A stretch of 7,424 bases of DNA from contig UQQL01000080.1 of assembly GCA_900543275.1 (NCBI GenBank), positions 1 to 7,424 of the forward strand, read 5' to 3'. This document shows positions 5,518 through 7,424 of the stretch, in pieces (within the stretch, counting starts at the first letter, position 1; every line of letters starts with the position of its first letter). The position numbers and the translations under genes were made by a program. Source of the DNA: an uncultured Collinsella sp. Lineage in GTDB: Bacteria > Actinomycetota > Coriobacteriia > Coriobacteriales > Coriobacteriaceae. The notes beneath the pieces are model-generated. The model ran no database searches and was not told the origin of the DNA. It saw only the letters and a list, made by a program, of their open reading frames with translations.

Positions 5518-7424
5518 TACAAAGCGTTCGCACACCTCTCGCAGATGTGAGCGTGGCCGTTGTACTCGCCGACGGTGGTGCGGTAGTTCCAGCAACGGTC
5601 GCAGCACTCGCCCTCAGCAGCCTCGATGGCAACGGAGAGCTCCTCGCCCTGGGTCAACTCAACATCGGAGACGATGTAGAACTCGGCCAGGTCGACGGCC
5701 TTGTCGCCGGTCAGCAGCGCGTACATCTCGGCGGGAACGACCGCCTTGACGCGGACCTGCTGGCTCTTGGTGAAGGTACCGGCGGAGCGGGCGTCCTCAA
5801 GGGCCTTGGTCACGGCGCTACGGAGCTCGAGTGAAGCCTCGAGCACGCCCTCGAACTCATTGGCCTCGTCGACCGTAATGGGCGACTTATACCAATCGAG
5901 CAGCGCAGCGTACTTCTGGTGATCGACGCAGCCGGCAGGCGCATAGGCCATGGCCTCGTCGACCGTGTAGGACAGGATCGGCTGCAGGTCGCGCATGAGC
6001 ATCGAGAAGAGCTCGGCAAGCACGGTCTGGGCGCTGCGACGCTCGAGCGAGCCGGGCTTATCGCAGTACAGACGGTCCTTCAGGGCGTCGAGGTACACGT
6101 TAGAGAGCTCGGTAACCACGAAGTCGTAGAGCGCACGGTAGGCGCGCGGGAACTCGTAGCAAGAGTAGGCGTCGTCAACCTCGGCCTGGACCTGAGTCAG
6201 GCGGGCAACCATGAGCTTGTCGAGCGGCAGCAGGTCGGCAAAGGCGACGCCGTCGGTCTCGGGCTCAAACTGACCCTCGAGCTCGGAGAGCAGGAAGCGC
6301 AGCGTGTTGCGGAAACGACGGTAGGCATCGGAGGTACGAGCAAGGATCTCGTGGTCGATGGACACGTCGGAGCTGGTATCGACGGAGGCAACCCACAGGC
6401 GGATGATGTCGGCGCCCATCTCGTCGCAGACCTTGTTGGGGTCGATGACGTTGCCGAGCGACTTCGACATCTTGCGGCCCTGGCCGTCGAGCGTGAAGCC
6501 CTGCGAGACGACCGCCTTGTACGGAGCATGGCCGTTGGCGCCCACCGAGGTGAGCAGCGAGCTCTGGAACCAACCACGGTGCTGGTCGGAGCCCTCGAGG
6601 TAGACGTCCGCCGGGTACTCCAGCTCGGGACGGTACTCGCAGACGGCCTTCCAGGAGACGCCGGAGTCCCACCACACGTCAAGAATGTCCTTATCGGCCT
6701 TGAGGTGATGGCCACCGCACTTGGGGCAGACGCAGGCCTCGCCCAGGTAGCTCTCGGGAGCGTCGGTGAACCAGGCGTCGGAGCCCTTCTCGTGGAAGAG
6801 CTTGATGACGGCGTCGAGCGTAGCGTCGTTCATGACCTTCTCACCGCAGTCGGCGCAGGTGTAGCTGGGGATAGGCACGCCCCAGTTGCGCTGACGGCTG
6901 ATGCACCAGTCGGGACGCTGCTCGACCATGGCGCCAATGCGGTTGGCCGCGTGGGCCGGATACCATTTGACGTTCTCGCGGACCTCCTTGCCAGCCTGCT
7001 CGCGCAGACCGGTCTTGTCCATCGAGACAAACCACTGGTCGGTAGCACGGAAGAGCACCGGATGCTTGCAGCGCCAGCAGTGCGGATAGCTGTGCGTGAT
7101 CTTCTTCTCGAGGACCAGGGTACCGCGCTCGCGCAGGAACTCGATGATGTGTGGGTTGGCCTCGTCGGTGTCCATACCGCTGAAGGGGCCACCGGTACCA
7201 AACTCCTCGCCGGTGTAGAACTTGCCGTCGTCATCGACCGGCATGCAAATGTCGGTGATGCCCTCCTTGAGGCAGGCGAAGTAGTCGTCGACGCCGTGGC
7301 CGGGCGAATTGTGGACGATACCGGTACCGTCATCGACACCGACGTAATCGGCCAGCAGCGCCACGCCCTCAACGCCGTCAAAGATCGGCTGCTTGTAGTG
7401 GATGTGGTGGAAGGTCTCGGCGGG
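5517..7424 (-). CDS. ileS: Isoleucyl-tRNA synthetase, C-terminal 635 residues (start outside window)
   Basis: This class I aminoacyl-tRNA synthetase charges tRNA-Ile with isoleucine in the cytoplasm. The frame runs open to the window end, starting PAETFHHIHYKQPIF, so the N-terminus with the HIGH motif is missing; the usual full length is above 900 residues. Visible parts, numbered in the fragment, begin with the end of the CP1 editing domain (GTGIVHNSPGHGVDDY, 33-48, keeping the editing His and Asp). Next come zinc-ribbon-like cysteines (116/119, 190/193, 233/236) and the catalytic-domain motifs ISRQRNWGVP (175-184) and DVWWDSG (249-255). The KMSKS loop follows at 318-322, then an anticodon-binding helical domain, and a C-terminal zinc finger with Cys pairs 608/611 and 628/631. 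A GTG at 7364 is an internal valine codon, not a start. It is the first gene in this strand's order, followed by a structured 240-bp gap and lspA. Confidence 0.97.
   Translation of the reverse strand, partial: PAETFHHIHYKQPIFDGVEGVALLADYVGVDDGTGIVHNSPGHGVDDYFACLKEGITDICMPVDDDGKFYTGEEFGTGGPFSGMDTDEANPHIIEFLRERGTLVLEKKITHSYPHCWRCKHPVLFRATDQWFVSMDKTGLREQAGKEVRENVKWYPAHAANRIGAMVEQRPDWCISRQRNWGVPIPSYTCADCGEKVMNDATLDAVIKLFHEKGSDAWFTDAPESYLGEACVCPKCGGHHLKADKDILDVWWDSGVSWKAVCEYRPELEYPADVYLEGSDQHRGWFQSSLLTSVGANGHAPYKAVVSQGFTLDGQGRKMSKSLGNVIDPNKVCDEMGADIIRLWVASVDTSSDVSIDHEILARTSDAYRRFRNTLRFLLSELEGQFEPETDGVAFADLLPLDKLMVARLTQVQAEVDDAYSCYEFPRAYRALYDFVVTELSNVYLDALKDRLYCDKPGSLERRSAQTVLAELFSMLMRDLQPILSYTVDEAMAYAPAGCVDHQKYAALLDWYKSPITVDEANEFEGVLEASLELRSAVTKALEDARSAGTFTKSQQVRVKAVVPAEMYALLTGDKAVDLAEFYIVSDVELTQGEELSVAIEAAEGECCDRCWNYRTTVGEYNGHAHICERCANAL

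Noticed and set aside
4722..5550. Two overlapping plus-strand open frames across lspA and the gap
   Set aside because: They are antisense to the clear lspA gene and run through the inverted-repeat element. Their composition is rich in His, Thr and Lys with no motif, as expected of shadow frames.
7362..7364. GTG at 7364 as the start of ileS
   Set aside because: The frame continues upstream with typical IleRS residues (ETFHHIHYKQPIF) to the window edge, so this codon is internal.
1..7424. CRISPR arrays, tRNA or rRNA genes, toxin-antitoxin or phage modules
   Set aside because: Reading both strands showed no spaced repeats, no tRNA cloverleaf with a TTCGA-type arm, no rRNA-like stretch and no small paired ORFs of that kind. 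The cloverleaf-like 101-bp element lacks tRNA consensus bases.

Overview
The window is about 7.4 kb of high-GC bacterial chromosome carrying ordinary housekeeping genes, all transcribed from the minus strand. Protein character (dGTPase, IleRS and RluD-like proteins in a high-GC, actinobacterial style, with an lspA-rluD pair) suggests a gut Actinobacteriota of class Coriobacteriia, possibly Collinsella. That is an impression from sequence style and was not tested by any search. The first 28 bases are not genomic: they match the Illumina Nextera transposase adapter, so the window starts at a contig end that was not trimmed.

Read in the direction of transcription (from the right end leftwards), the layout is: ileS (5' end outside the window); a 240-bp intergenic region with strong secondary structure; lspA (signal peptidase II), whose stop overlaps the start of an RluA/RluD-family pseudouridine synthase gene; an 82-bp gap with a possible promoter; a membrane GT2 glycosyltransferase gene; a very strong intrinsic terminator; a short A24-family prepilin peptidase gene; a dGTPase-family HD hydrolase gene 31 bp further on; a short gap with a possible -10 box; and the 5' third of rarA, cut by the adapter.

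The genes cover translation (ileS, rRNA pseudouridylation), lipoprotein maturation (lspA), envelope polysaccharide synthesis (GT2), pilin-type precursor processing (A24 peptidase), dNTP pool control (dGTPase) and stalled-fork handling (rarA). No phage, CRISPR, toxin-antitoxin or defence cassette was recognised.

The least explained DNA is between ileS and lspA. It holds a 12-bp hairpin starting at the last base of the ileS stop codon, a 101-bp element with perfect 15-bp terminal inverted repeats, cloverleaf-like folding potential and flanking CAGCG direct repeats, and an AT-rich 17-bp palindrome that contains a -10-like box ahead of lspA. The 101-bp element is the best candidate for something undescribed, either a small mobile or dispersed repeat or a structured RNA/terminator. 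There is no intergenic stretch over 300 bases.
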